DNA of 61,665 nucleotides from the NCBI RefSeq assembly GCF_030530635.1, contig NZ_JAUMUL010000011.1:1-61665 (forward strand), written 5' to 3'. Below the pieces are notes generated by a model. It was given only the letters and a program-made list of their open reading frames with translations. It was not told where the DNA came from and made no database searches. A program made the position numbers and the translations under genes. Positions 44,441 to 52,983 of the stretch are shown in pieces (position 1 is the stretch's first letter; each line of letters opens with the position of its first letter). Source of the DNA: Actinomyces sp. (GTDB lineage Bacteria > Actinomycetota > Actinomycetes > Actinomycetales > Actinomycetaceae).

Positions 44441-45297
44441 AGATCAGACCCGGCCTTAGCAGTCGCGGTGGCGTCGGGGATCGCATTGAAGGCGCCGCCG
44501 TCGTCAAGACTCTCTATCCGCGCCAGTGGCCAGAGCACGAACTTGGCCACCCCGACCACGTCCTCCAGGGGTACGAATCCGCCGTTGGCGTCATCCTGGT
44601 GGAAGCGGGAGTCGGCCGAATTGGCGCGGTTGTCCCCCATCACCCACACGTAGCCCTCGGGGACGGTGACGTCGAAGGCGACGTCGGAGGCGGAGCGGCC
44701 GGACTTCAGGTAGGGCTCATCCACCGCGACGCCGTTAATGGTGAGTAAGCCCTCGCCGTCGGCCACAATGTGGTCCCCACCCACGCCGATGACGCGTTTG
44801 ATCAGATGGTGTCCGGAATCCTCGGGAAGCAGGTGTAGGACGATGAGCGCTTCCTGCACCAGTCCCCTCAGCCCGGTCGGCTCGGTGACGGTGAGCCAGT
44901 TGTCCGGGTCGGTGAAGACCACGATGTCGCCGCGGTCGACGTCGTCGGCGTCGTACATGGTTACTGCCACCCGGTCGCCCTCCAGCAAGGTGTCCTCCAT
45001 GGATCCGGAGGGAATGCCGAAGGTCTGGACCACGAAGGTCTTCACCAGGGCGACGACCAGCAACACCGCCACCACGATCATCAGGGTGGAGCCGCGACGA
45101 CGCGGCGGGCCGGAATCGACGGCGTCCTGTTGGGAGGCGGGTCGACGGACCGGCTTGTAGGAGGGCGGCAGTTCACTGGCGCCGGCGGCCACCGCCGAGT
45201 CATCGGCGTCCGCAGCCCGGCCGACTTCCTCGAAAGCCGTCGAAGCAGGGGCGCCCACCTCAGGCGGGTCTTCGGCGTCTTCCCGCGTTGCGGTCAC
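44437..45297 (-). CDS. lepB: Type I signal peptidase
   Basis: 286 residues. Membrane-anchored protease removing signal peptides. An acidic N-terminal cytosolic tail (about 1-68) precedes one hydrophobic anchor (about 70-92). The catalytic Ser99 is in GIPSGSMEDTL, the Lys general base in LIKRVIGVGGD, and box E is MGDNRANSADSRFH. GAGG lies before the GTG start. Coupled to rnhB, downstream of rplS. Confidence 0.95.
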   Translation of the reverse strand: MTATREDAEDPPEVGAPASTAFEEVGRAADADDSAVAAGASELPPSYKPVRRPASQQDAVDSGPPRRRGSTLMIVVAVLLVVALVKTFVVQTFGIPSGSMEDTLLEGDRVAVTMYDADDVDRGDIVVFTDPDNWLTVTEPTGLRGLVQEALIVLHLLPEDSGHHLIKRVIGVGGDHIVADGEGLLTINGVAVDEPYLKSGRSASDVAFDVTVPEGYVWVMGDNRANSADSRFHQDDANGGFVPLEDVVGVAKFVLWPLARIESLDDGGAFNAIPDATATAKAGSDL

Positions 45298-45352
45298 CGT
45301 TTACCTCTCGGATAGTGGCTGGACGGATTCAGAGTCGGAACGGGGTGTGTCG

Positions 45353-45382
45353 GTGCCCGGGACCCGCAGGCCCCGGGCACCC
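45353..45382 (-). terminator. rplS terminator hairpin
   Basis: GGTGCCCGGG (45353-45362) and its exact complement (45373-45382) around a 10-nt loop, between the rplS stop (45405) and lepB start (45297). It may attenuate transcription into lepB. Confidence 0.65.
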
Positions 45383-45404
45383 GGTCGGGGCGGTGTCCCG
45401 GCCG

Positions 45405-45755
45405 TCAGTTGGTGCGGAACTCCTTGATCTTTGCCGCCTTACCGTGCAGCTTGCGCAGGTAGTACAGCTTGGCGCGACGCACGTCACCGCGGGTGACGAC
45501 CTCGATCTTATCGATTGTGGGGGTGTGCAACGGGAAGGTGCGCTCGACGCCTACCCCGAAGGAGACCTTGCGAATGGTGAAGGTCTCGGACACACCGCCG
45601 CCCTTACGGGCGATGACGACACCCTGGAACACCTGGATGCGGCTGCGCGACCCCTCCACGACCTTGACGTGCACCCGGAGGGTGTCGCCGGCCCGGAAAC
45701 TGGGGATGTCCTCACGCAGGGAGGCGGCGTCGATCTCATCGATCAGATTAGTCAT
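45405..45755 (-). CDS. rplS: 50S ribosomal protein L19
   Basis: 116 residues, the normal length. Conserved blocks: GDTLRVHVKVVEGSRSRIQVFQGVVIAR, SETFTIRKVSFGVGVERTFPLH and AKLYYLRKLHGKAAKIKE. GGAG lies upstream of the ATG. Follows trmD with a 220-nt gap that holds no gene. Confidence 0.97.
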   Translation of the reverse strand: MTNLIDEIDAASLREDIPSFRAGDTLRVHVKVVEGSRSRIQVFQGVVIARKGGGVSETFTIRKVSFGVGVERTFPLHTPTIDKIEVVTRGDVRRAKLYYLRKLHGKAAKIKEFRTN

Positions 45756-45975
45756 TGAATTCTCTCCACGTCCGTGCCACTGGTCAGCGGGCGTTCAACG
45801 GGCGGCGCCGCCAGACCGGGGTGCCGGACGGGCGGCAGGTGCCGCATTCCTGCGCCGACGGGTCCTGCTCCCGACCGCCTCCCCAGTGGCAGAGGCGGCC
45901 CGCGGCCCGCGGCCGATCCAGTCTGCCACAGCCGCCCCGCGAGTGATGCGGACCGGGCGCACTACGTGCTTGATT

Positions 45976-47571
45976 TCACGCCTCACGGTCGCCCTGTGGC
46001 GGTCTGCAGATGCGACCACGTTGTCGGTTTCCCTCCTGCGGGTTCATCACCATGACGACATCGCGGCAGCGGTTGCCACCGACCTCGTAGGTGCGAGTGC
46101 CTACCCTGCGGAAGCCGGCGCGCCGGTAGACCTTCTGGGCGCGGCGGTTGGCGGCATTGGTGCCCAGCCACAGGGAGGTGACCCCCATGGCCTCGGCATC
46201 ACGGGCGGCCGCGGCGAGCAGGGTGGCGGCGAGGCCGGATGAGCGCAGCCGCGCATCGACGTAAACCTTGGACAGCTCTGCCGCCAGTGGATCCGCGCCG
46301 CCGGGACCCGGCACGACCGAGACCGCAGGCGGACGCGGGTCAAGACCTACCGGGTGCGCGCCGTCGCCGTCGGGGATCTCGGCGACGACGGCGCTGTAGC
46401 CGACCAGGGCGCCCGCAGCCAACGTTTCGGAGCCCGAGCGGCCGGAGGGCGCGGGCAGACCGTCCGGTAACTCGGCGACCGTGAGCACGACACGCGGGTC
46501 CTCCAACCAGGTCTTCAGGCGCCGCGAAGAGAGATTGACGGCAATATGAGCGGCGATCTGCTCGGCGGTGAGAAAACTCGGGCAGGCGTCGGGGAAGGTG
46601 CGGGCGGCCAGATCGACGAGCGCGGCCAGATCGCATTCCCGAGCCGGGCGCACCACCACCGGCACCGGGTGGGCAGCACCGGCCGCGGCGACCCAGCCGT
46701 TGCGAGTCAGAGCGACGCGGTCGCCGGCGTCCAGCCGGCTGGGATCGAGACGGGACACTAGGTCGGGGCGGCGCGCGGCGGTGCGCGCGATGGCCTGGTC
46801 ACGGCGATGCCGGGCGATGCGGGCGTGGTCGCCGGACAGGAGTATCGGCTGCGTGTCCGCGAGGTCGTACCCCCGCCAGGCGACGGGACGGGTGTAGACC
46901 GGATACTCCAGCAAGCCGGCACTGCTGTGGGATTCCTCGACGATGGAGTCGGGGTTGCCCAGCACTCCTGGTCGCAGCCGCACAATCGCCTCAATCATGA
47001 CCAGGGCGGCCGCTTCCCCGCCGTTTAGCACATAGTCGCCGATCGAGACCTCACGCACCTCCACTCCCCGTGCGGCATAGTGCACGGCCACGCGGGCATC
47101 GATGCCCTCGTAGCGGCCGCAGGCGAAAACGAGCTGATCGGCGTCGGCCAGGTCCTCGGCGGTGCGCTGGGTGAATAGCTCGCCGGAAGGGGTGGGGACT
47201 ATCAGCACGCGGCGAGGCGCGCCCTGCGGATTCGGAGCGGCGACTGCCGACCGGGCGGGCTCCGCGGCCGCCGGGGCAGTAGTCGTGGGCAGAGGCACCG
47301 CCAGGACCTCGTCAAGGGCGGCTCCCCACACGTCGGGCTTCATCACCATGCCGGCGCCGCCACCTATGGGGGTGTCGTCGACGGTGCGGTGGCGGTCGTG
47401 GGTCCATTCGCGCAGGTCGTGAACGTGCAGGTCGAGCAGGCCATCGGCGTGCGCCCGCCCGATCAGGGACAGGTCGAGCACGCGCAGGTAGTCGGGGAAG
47501 ATCGTCACCGCATCCAGCCGCAGAGGCGCGGCGGCCCGCGGCACCGGTGAGTGCGCGGTGGGACGGCTCAC
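45976..47571 (-). CDS. trmD: TrmD tRNA m1G37 methyltransferase fused to a GNAT acetyltransferase domain
   Basis: 531 residues, about twice the family length. Residues 17-295 are TrmD: DAVTIFPDYL, PIGGGAGMVMKPDVW, FACGRYEGIDARV and the knot SIGDYVLNGGEAAALVMIEAIVRL, with a short Ala/Pro insert at about 92-120. Residues 304-511 form a GNAT domain: VVVRPARECDLAALVDLAARTF, motif A-like LSKVYVDARLRSSGLAATLL and ANRRAQKVYRRAGFRRVG. TrmD methylates G37 of tRNA to prevent frameshifting. No stop or ribosome-binding site is seen at the join (near 46662). The GTG start overlaps the rimM stop by 4 nt. Confidence 0.92.
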   Translation of the reverse strand: MSRPTAHSPVPRAAAPLRLDAVTIFPDYLRVLDLSLIGRAHADGLLDLHVHDLREWTHDRHRTVDDTPIGGGAGMVMKPDVWGAALDEVLAVPLPTTTAPAAAEPARSAVAAPNPQGAPRRVLIVPTPSGELFTQRTAEDLADADQLVFACGRYEGIDARVAVHYAARGVEVREVSIGDYVLNGGEAAALVMIEAIVRLRPGVLGNPDSIVEESHSSAGLLEYPVYTRPVAWRGYDLADTQPILLSGDHARIARHRRDQAIARTAARRPDLVSRLDPSRLDAGDRVALTRNGWVAAAGAAHPVPVVVRPARECDLAALVDLAARTFPDACPSFLTAEQIAAHIAVNLSSRRLKTWLEDPRVVLTVAELPDGLPAPSGRSGSETLAAGALVGYSAVVAEIPDGDGAHPVGLDPRPPAVSVVPGPGGADPLAAELSKVYVDARLRSSGLAATLLAAAARDAEAMGVTSLWLGTNAANRRAQKVYRRAGFRRVGTRTYEVGGNRCRDVVMVMNPQEGNRQRGRICRPPQGDREA

Positions 47572-48119
47572 CGGTCCTCCTCGACTTCGCCCACGCCGGG
47601 GAACAGGCCGCCGGGCGGATCGATGATGACGGTGCCGGTCTCGGGGTCGACCTCGGGGACCAGCTCCTCCACGAAGGGCACGGCGATCTCCTGCCCGTCC
47701 GGAATGCGTACCAGCAGTCGGTCCTGAGCCACTCCGGGTTCGAGGCCGATCACTTCCCCCAACTGACTCGCGGTGCCGTCGGGCAGTAGCTGAATAGCCC
47801 GCAGCCCCACCAGCTCATGGGGGTACCAGGCGTCCTCCTCCGGCTCGTCCGCATCGGTCTCCGCCAGGAGCTCGACCCCGCGCAGGGCCTCCGCAGCGGT
47901 TCGGTCCGGGGCCTCGACGAAGGCGGCGAACCAGCGGGCACCGTCGAAGCGCAGGCTGGAAACGGTCAGGTGTCCGGCAGCGGCGGGCCCGGTGGGGGAA
48001 TCGACGGGTAGCACGCTGCCGGGCGCCAGCCGGCCCTCGGGGTCGTCGGTACGGATATCCAGGCGGACCTCACCCTTGAGAGCGTGGGCGGGGCCGATAA
48101 CGGCGACAGTGAGCAGCAC
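47568..48119 (-). CDS. rimM: Ribosome maturation factor RimM
   Basis: 183 residues. 16S rRNA processing protein with an N-terminal RimM domain (VAVIGPAHALKGEVRLDIRTDDPEGRL) and a C-terminal PRC-barrel (WYPHELVGLRAI...IGLEPGVAQDRLLVR...PFVEELVPEVD). The frame is open to 48182, but GTG at 48119 is placed directly at the conserved start. Downstream of a strong hairpin that separates it from khpA. Confidence 0.93.
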   Translation of the reverse strand: MLLTVAVIGPAHALKGEVRLDIRTDDPEGRLAPGSVLPVDSPTGPAAAGHLTVSSLRFDGARWFAAFVEAPDRTAAEALRGVELLAETDADEPEEDAWYPHELVGLRAIQLLPDGTASQLGEVIGLEPGVAQDRLLVRIPDGQEIAVPFVEELVPEVDPETGTVIIDPPGGLFPGVGEVEEDR

Positions 48120-48199
48120 AGGGTCAAACCTACCGCGCGCGCCTACCACGGGCAGCGCCACCGGTGGACGGGCTCGTAACAAGGCAGAGGGCGCACAAA

Positions 48200-48240
48200 C
48201 GCCGCCGCCCGCATCCCGGGGTGGGATGCGGGCGGCGGCG
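48200..48240 (-). terminator. 18-bp perfect hairpin between khpA and rimM
   Basis: Arms at 48200-48217 and 48223-48240 are exact complements (left arm starts CGCCGCCGCCCGCATCCC), with a 5-nt loop. This is the strongest hairpin in the window. It lies after the khpA stop (48263) and before the rimM start, so it probably limits read-through from rpsP-khpA into rimM-trmD. Confidence 0.75.
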
Positions 48241-48262
48241 CTGGTGAGACTTCGCGCCGGTG

Positions 48263-48499
48263 TCAGCGGCGGTCGGTGTCGACGACGTCCACACGCACCG
48301 GCGAGTCGGCCAGAGCTCCGACGACCGTGCGCAGGGCGCGCGCTGTACGTCCGGAGCGGCCGATCACCCGCCCGAGGTCGTCGGGGTTGACCCGGACCTC
48401 GAGCAGGTCGCCACGGCGCAGTGTCCGGGCGGTGACGGTGACGTCGTCGGGATTGTCGACGATGCCGCGCACGAGGTGTTCGAGTGCGTCGGCGAGCAC
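48263..48499 (-). CDS. khpA: KH-domain RNA-binding protein KhpA
   Basis: 78 residues, one type II KH domain with the GXXG loop in LGRVIGRSGRTARALRTVV. Located after rpsP, as in many bacteria, where KhpA with KhpB affects cell division and RNA. The GTG start at 48499 follows the rpsP stop by a single base. Confidence 0.93.
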   Translation of the reverse strand: MLADALEHLVRGIVDNPDDVTVTARTLRRGDLLEVRVNPDDLGRVIGRSGRTARALRTVVGALADSPVRVDVVDTDRR

Positions 48500-48500
48500 G

Positions 48501-48944
48501 TCAGGCCTCCTCGGCGGGGGCCTCGGCCGGCTCCTCGTCCGCGGCGGCCGCCTGGGCCTCGGCCTGCTTGGCGGCAACGTCGGCCTTGCGCTTCTCGGCG
48601 TCGTCGGCGACGGCCTTGACGGCGGCCTGCTTCTCGGCGGCCTGAGCCTCGGCGTCCTTGACCTTCAGGCGGGGCGTAACACCCTTCAGGCCCTTGAAGG
48701 TGTGGTAATCGCCGGTGATCTTCAGCAGGTTGAACACGGTATTGGAGGGCTGCGCGCCTACACCGAGCCAGTACTGGGCCCGCTCGGAGTCGATGCGGAT
48801 TAGCGAGGGCTCCTGCATCGGATCGTAAACGCCGATCTCCTCGATGACACGGCCGTCGCGCTTCTTACGGGAATCGACGACGACCACCCGGTAGAAGGGT
48901 GCGAACTTCTTGCCGAGGCGCTTGAGGCGAATCTTGACTGCCAC
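48501..48944 (-). CDS. rpsP: 30S ribosomal protein S16
   Basis: 147 residues. Core (about 1-85) is AVKIRLKRLGKKFAPFYRVVVVDSRKKRDGR-like and YDPMQEPSLIRIDSERAQYWL. The C-terminal about 60 residues are Ala/Lys/Glu-rich and helical, as seen in other actinobacterial S16 proteins. First gene of the rpsP-khpA pair. Confidence 0.96.
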   Translation of the reverse strand: MAVKIRLKRLGKKFAPFYRVVVVDSRKKRDGRVIEEIGVYDPMQEPSLIRIDSERAQYWLGVGAQPSNTVFNLLKITGDYHTFKGLKGVTPRLKVKDAEAQAAEKQAAVKAVADDAEKRKADVAAKQAEAQAAAADEEPAEAPAEEA

Positions 48945-49213
48945 TTGCTTGAAACTCCTGGTTCTCGATGGTTTGGCCCATGCCTGCTCCCGGTGGGGTT
49001 ACAGCAACGGGGCCGGTTGGGGCCGAGACGCGATCGCACCGGGAGAGGGACCGGGAACGGTCGAGTACAGCCGTGCATTCTGCCAGAGCGACGCCGCCGC
49101 GTGCCAGCCCGACGCCACCCGGGGCGCGCAGATTCGATGCGAGATCGCCCACAGGACGCACGCCAACGTGGCTGCCCTTCCTCGGAGATGACGCCGCGGC
49201 TTCGGTGCCGGGT
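48945..49213. other. Intergenic region between symporter and rpsP
   Basis: About 270 nt. Should contain the rpsP promoter; no gene, strong hairpin or consensus promoter identified. Confidence 0.35.
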
Positions 49214-50701
49214 TCAGATCTCCTCGTCAAGGCTCTCCTGGCGCATGGCCGCGCGCTCCGCGGTCCACACGTCGCCATCGAGCTCACCGGGCAGCAGCGG
49301 GTTGCCGGGGGCGACGAATGCCGGCTCGGCCACGCCGTCGCGTCTCTGGGAGTCGTAGTCCTTGAGCGCACTCATCACCCAGCGAGACAGCCACAGCACC
49401 GCCACCAGGTTCAGGATCGTCATCAGCGCCAGGGCCACGTCGGCCATCACCCAGGCCAGCTCCAGGGCCGCCAAAGCACCCAGCCCCGTGGCGACCGTCA
49501 TGGCCAGGCGCAGGACGGTGCCGGCACGGCGGCCGCCGCCGAGGTAACTGACGTTGATCTCTGCGAAGGCGGAGTATCCCAGCACCGAGGAGTAGGCGAA
49601 GGTGATAACCACGAAGGTCATGAACCAGATCACCCAGTTGCCGGGAACGGCATCGGCCAGGGCGTGTTGCACCAGTGTGGTCTCCGCCCACTTCGGCTCC
49701 ACCCCCGGCGTGTAAACCGCCGGCGAGGACAACAGGATGGTCAGTCCGGTGGCGGTGCAGATAAGCAGCGTGTCCACGCACACGCCCAGCGCCTGGATGA
49801 GTCCCTGGGTGACCGGGTGCGCGACGTCGGCGGTGGCGGCGCCGTTAGGGGACGAGCCCTGTCCGGCCTCATTGGAGAACAGGCCGCGTTTGGTGCCGTT
49901 GAGGAAAGTTGCGAAGATGCCACCGCCGGTGCCGGCCAGGCCCGCGCGCAGATTGAAGGCGCCGGCGAAGATATCGGCAAAGGCTCCGGGGACCCGGTCG
50001 ATGGACACCAGGATGACCACGAGCACCACCACCAGGTAGGCCAGGGCCATCAGCGGCACCAGCCACTCGGTCACCTTCGCCACCATTCGCATACCGGCCA
50101 GGAGGATCGGGGCGGACACCGCCATCAGCAAGATCGCCGTGACGGAGGTGTTCACCCCGTGCGCCTCCGAGAGGGTCACGGCGATGGTGTTGGACTGCAC
50201 CATCGGGAAGATGAGCCCGTAGGAGAACACCAGCATCACCGCGAACACCACGCCCATGCCCCGGCCCAGGGCTCCCCGTCCGATACCGCGCTGCATGTAG
50301 TAGGCGGGGCCGCCGCGGAAGATGCCGTCGCTGTTGCGAACCTTGAACACCTGGGCGAGGGTTGACTCGGCGAAGCTGGTGGCCATGCCGAGGATCGCCA
50401 CCGCCCACATCCACAGCAGGGCGCCCGGACCTCCTAGGGTGACGGCCAGGGCCACGCCGGCGATGTTGCCGGTGCCCACGCGCCCGCCCAGGCCGATCAC
50501 GAAGGCCTGAAAGCTGGACAGGGAGCCGCGCTGGTGGCGGGAGTGCGCGACCAGCCGAACGGCGCGTACGAACAGCCGCAGTTGGACGGCGCGGGTACGT
50601 ATGGTCAGGTACAGGCCCGTACCCAGCAGGATCCAGACCAGGATATTGCCGGAGACGAAGCCCTCGAAGCTGGACAGGACCTCGGTAAGTGCAGCGGACA
50701 C
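49214..50701 (-). CDS. Sodium:alanine (AGCS-family) symporter
   Basis: 495 residues, about eleven membrane segments. AGCS hallmarks: VGTGNIAGVALAVTLGGPGALLWMW near residues 70-95 and GLFSNEAGQGSSPNGAATA in the middle. These carriers import alanine or glycine with Na+ or H+. GTG start at 50701, no obvious ribosome-binding site. It interrupts the usual rpsP-ffh neighbourhood as an accessory gene. Confidence 0.92.
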   Translation of the reverse strand: MSAALTEVLSSFEGFVSGNILVWILLGTGLYLTIRTRAVQLRLFVRAVRLVAHSRHQRGSLSSFQAFVIGLGGRVGTGNIAGVALAVTLGGPGALLWMWAVAILGMATSFAESTLAQVFKVRNSDGIFRGGPAYYMQRGIGRGALGRGMGVVFAVMLVFSYGLIFPMVQSNTIAVTLSEAHGVNTSVTAILLMAVSAPILLAGMRMVAKVTEWLVPLMALAYLVVVLVVILVSIDRVPGAFADIFAGAFNLRAGLAGTGGGIFATFLNGTKRGLFSNEAGQGSSPNGAATADVAHPVTQGLIQALGVCVDTLLICTATGLTILLSSPAVYTPGVEPKWAETTLVQHALADAVPGNWVIWFMTFVVITFAYSSVLGYSAFAEINVSYLGGGRRAGTVLRLAMTVATGLGALAALELAWVMADVALALMTILNLVAVLWLSRWVMSALKDYDSQRRDGVAEPAFVAPGNPLLPGELDGDVWTAERAAMRQESLDEEI

Positions 50702-50808
50702 GGTAGTTTCCGTCCGTCGGGGATAGCGGGGCAGGTGTGAGACTACCCCAGCCGGAGGGTATTCTCCGCCAACAAGAATCTCTGCGTTGCTCCGTTCCTG
50801 ATCGAGAA

Positions 50809-50961
50809 CTAGATCCAGTGCTTCACATAAGCCACTAGCCCTAGCAACCCGCCGATCACGGCTCCGAATGCAAGCGGCCAGTTACTCGCCTTCAAGCGAG
50901 GCGCAACCGTGTCAAGTTCCTCATCAGCCGAAGACTCGTTCAGGTAGACCACGTCCTCCAT
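50809..50961 (-). CDS. 50-residue single-span membrane microprotein
   Basis: ATG at 50961 to TAG at 50809. Starts MEDVVYLNESSADEELD, an acidic, soluble N-terminal about 25 residues. One hydrophobic segment of about 19 residues follows (PLAFGAVIGGLLGLVAYV) with Gly-rich packing, then KHWI. The codon usage is less GC-biased than its neighbours. No good Shine-Dalgarno. It sits alone between ffh and the symporter on the same strand. Function unknown; may be spurious, but the composition is protein-like. Confidence 0.5.
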   Translation of the reverse strand: MEDVVYLNESSADEELDTVAPRLKASNWPLAFGAVIGGLLGLVAYVKHWI

Positions 50962-51078
50962 CTCACTGTGTTACAACTCACGTTAGAGCGGATTCAGAGT
51001 AGTGTCATCGGTTGCCTTTGTAAAGGCTCCGACGAGAATCACGGGAGGGACCCACGCAGGTTGACCTCGATCTGGCTC

Positions 51079-52770
51079 TCAGCCAAGCCCCAGGTGACGG
51101 CGCAGGTCCTCCGGCAGGGCAGCCATGGCGTCGGCGACCTCGTCGCCACTCCCCTGGGACTGCTGCGCCGCGTTGTCCTGCGTGGGCATAATGCCGTAGG
51201 TGGCGGGCGCCGTGGACCGGCCCAGTCCGAAGGCGGACCCGGCCGGCGCCGGGGTTGCGGGCTCGGCCAGGCCGGCGTCCTTGTGCGCACGCGCGGCGGC
51301 GGCCTCACGCGCCTGCCTGGCGGCCTTGGCCGGGTTGCCGGAGCGGCCCTTCTTGCCGCCCTTACGCTTCTTGCCCTTGGGGGCCTGGCGGGCCTTGGCG
51401 CGTTTCCCGGTGGACGGCAGCGAGCCCATGCCCGGCATACCGCCAGGCCCTCCCAGGGCTCCCGGTCCGCCGCCGGCTGCCATGGTCTCCATCATCTTCT
51501 TGGCCACCTCGAAGCGTTCCACCAGTTCGTTGACGGCCTGCACGGTGGTGCCGGAGCCCTTGGCGATACGGGAACGCCGCGAGCCGTTGAGAATGGACAG
51601 GTCGCGGCGCTCCGCCGGGGTCATGGAGCAGACGATCGCCTCGATGCGGTCGACCTCCCGCTCATCGAAGTTCTCCAGGGCCTCACGCATCTGCCCCATG
51701 CCAGGCATCATGCCCAGCAGTTTCTTCATCGAACCCATCCTGCGGATCTGGCGCAGCTGGGACAGGAAGTCGTCTAGGGTGAAGGTGCCCGAGGCGAGTT
51801 TGGCGGCGGCGTCCTCGGCCTCCTTCTCGTCGAAGGCGCGCTCGGCCTGCTCTATCAGGGTGAGCAGGTCACCCATGTCAAGAATGCGGGAGGCCATCCG
51901 GTCGGCGTGGAAGCGCTCGAAGTCGTCCAGGCCCTCGCCGGTGGAGGAGAACAGCACAGGGGCGCCGGTCACGCCGCGCACCGACAGGGCGGCACCGCCA
52001 CGGGCGTCGCCGTCGAGCTTGGACAGCACCACTCCGGTGAAGCCGACACCGTCGCGGAAGGCGACGGAGGTGTTGACGGCGTCCTGGCCGACCATGGCGT
52101 CCAGGACGAACAGGATCTCGTGGGGCGAGACGGCGTCGCGGATGCGGATCGCCTGCTCCATCATCTCCGCGTCCACACCCAGGCGGCCGGCGGTGTCGAT
52201 GACGACGACGTCGTAACCATTGTTCCGGCCCTGCTCGACGCCGCTACGGGCGACGGCCACCGGGTCGCCCACACCGTTGCCGGGCTCTGGGGCCCACACG
52301 TCCACTCCGGCGCGCTCGGCCACCACACTGAGCTGGGTGACCGCGTTGGGGCGCTGCAGGTCTGAGGCGACCAGGAGGGTGCGCTTGTGTTCGTGCTTCA
52401 GCCAGCGTCCGAGCTTGCCCGCCAAGGTGGTCTTACCGGCGCCCTGCAGGCCGGCGAGCATAATGACTGTGGGGCCGCGGTCCGCCCAGTGGAGGTCCCG
52501 CGACTCGCCTCCCAGCACCTCGACCAGCTCGTCATTGACGATCCGGACCACCTGCTGGGCCGGGTTGAGGGCCTGGGAGCGGGCGGCGTCCTTGGCCTTC
52601 TCGCGTACGGCAGCCGTAAAGGAGCGCACCACCGGCAACGCGACGTCGGCCTCGAGTAGGGCCCGCCGGATCTCAGTGACAGTGGCCTCCACGTCCGCTT
52701 CGCTCAGGCGGCCCTTGCCGCGCAGCGAGTTGAACGAGGCGGTGAGCCGGTCGGAGAGGTTGCCGAACAC
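51079..52770 (-). CDS. ffh: Signal recognition particle protein Ffh
   Basis: 563 residues. Binds signal peptides and SRP RNA. N domain, then G1 LAGLQGAGKTTLAGKLGRWL, DTAGRLG, and TKLDGDARGG-type motifs (VLSKLDGDARGGAAL). The M domain follows (LRQIRRMGSMKKLLGMMPGMGQ...SRRSRIAKGSGTTVQ). A long basic tail rich in Lys, Gly and Ala extends to the end. The GTG at 52770 is chosen because AAGGAAGGA precedes it; the frame is open further upstream. Confidence 0.96.
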   Translation of the reverse strand: MFGNLSDRLTASFNSLRGKGRLSEADVEATVTEIRRALLEADVALPVVRSFTAAVREKAKDAARSQALNPAQQVVRIVNDELVEVLGGESRDLHWADRGPTVIMLAGLQGAGKTTLAGKLGRWLKHEHKRTLLVASDLQRPNAVTQLSVVAERAGVDVWAPEPGNGVGDPVAVARSGVEQGRNNGYDVVVIDTAGRLGVDAEMMEQAIRIRDAVSPHEILFVLDAMVGQDAVNTSVAFRDGVGFTGVVLSKLDGDARGGAALSVRGVTGAPVLFSSTGEGLDDFERFHADRMASRILDMGDLLTLIEQAERAFDEKEAEDAAAKLASGTFTLDDFLSQLRQIRRMGSMKKLLGMMPGMGQMREALENFDEREVDRIEAIVCSMTPAERRDLSILNGSRRSRIAKGSGTTVQAVNELVERFEVAKKMMETMAAGGGPGALGGPGGMPGMGSLPSTGKRAKARQAPKGKKRKGGKKGRSGNPAKAARQAREAAAARAHKDAGLAEPATPAPAGSAFGLGRSTAPATYGIMPTQDNAAQQSQGSGDEVADAMAALPEDLRRHLGLG

Positions 52771-52983
52771 GCGGTGTCCTTCCTTGGCGCTTAGGCGCAG
52801 ATGGTTGGAGGAGTTGGCTGAGTGCCCGCGCCGACGCCGGGTAGGCACTGCGCGATGCAACCTTCAGGATAGCGGTGAGGTCCCGTTCCGTCCCAGCGCC
52901 GGGGACGTGCGGGCCCTCACGGCCGGCGAGTAAGGGGGTATGCGCTCAGCTCACATCCGGGGCCCGACCCCGGCAGTCGCGTT

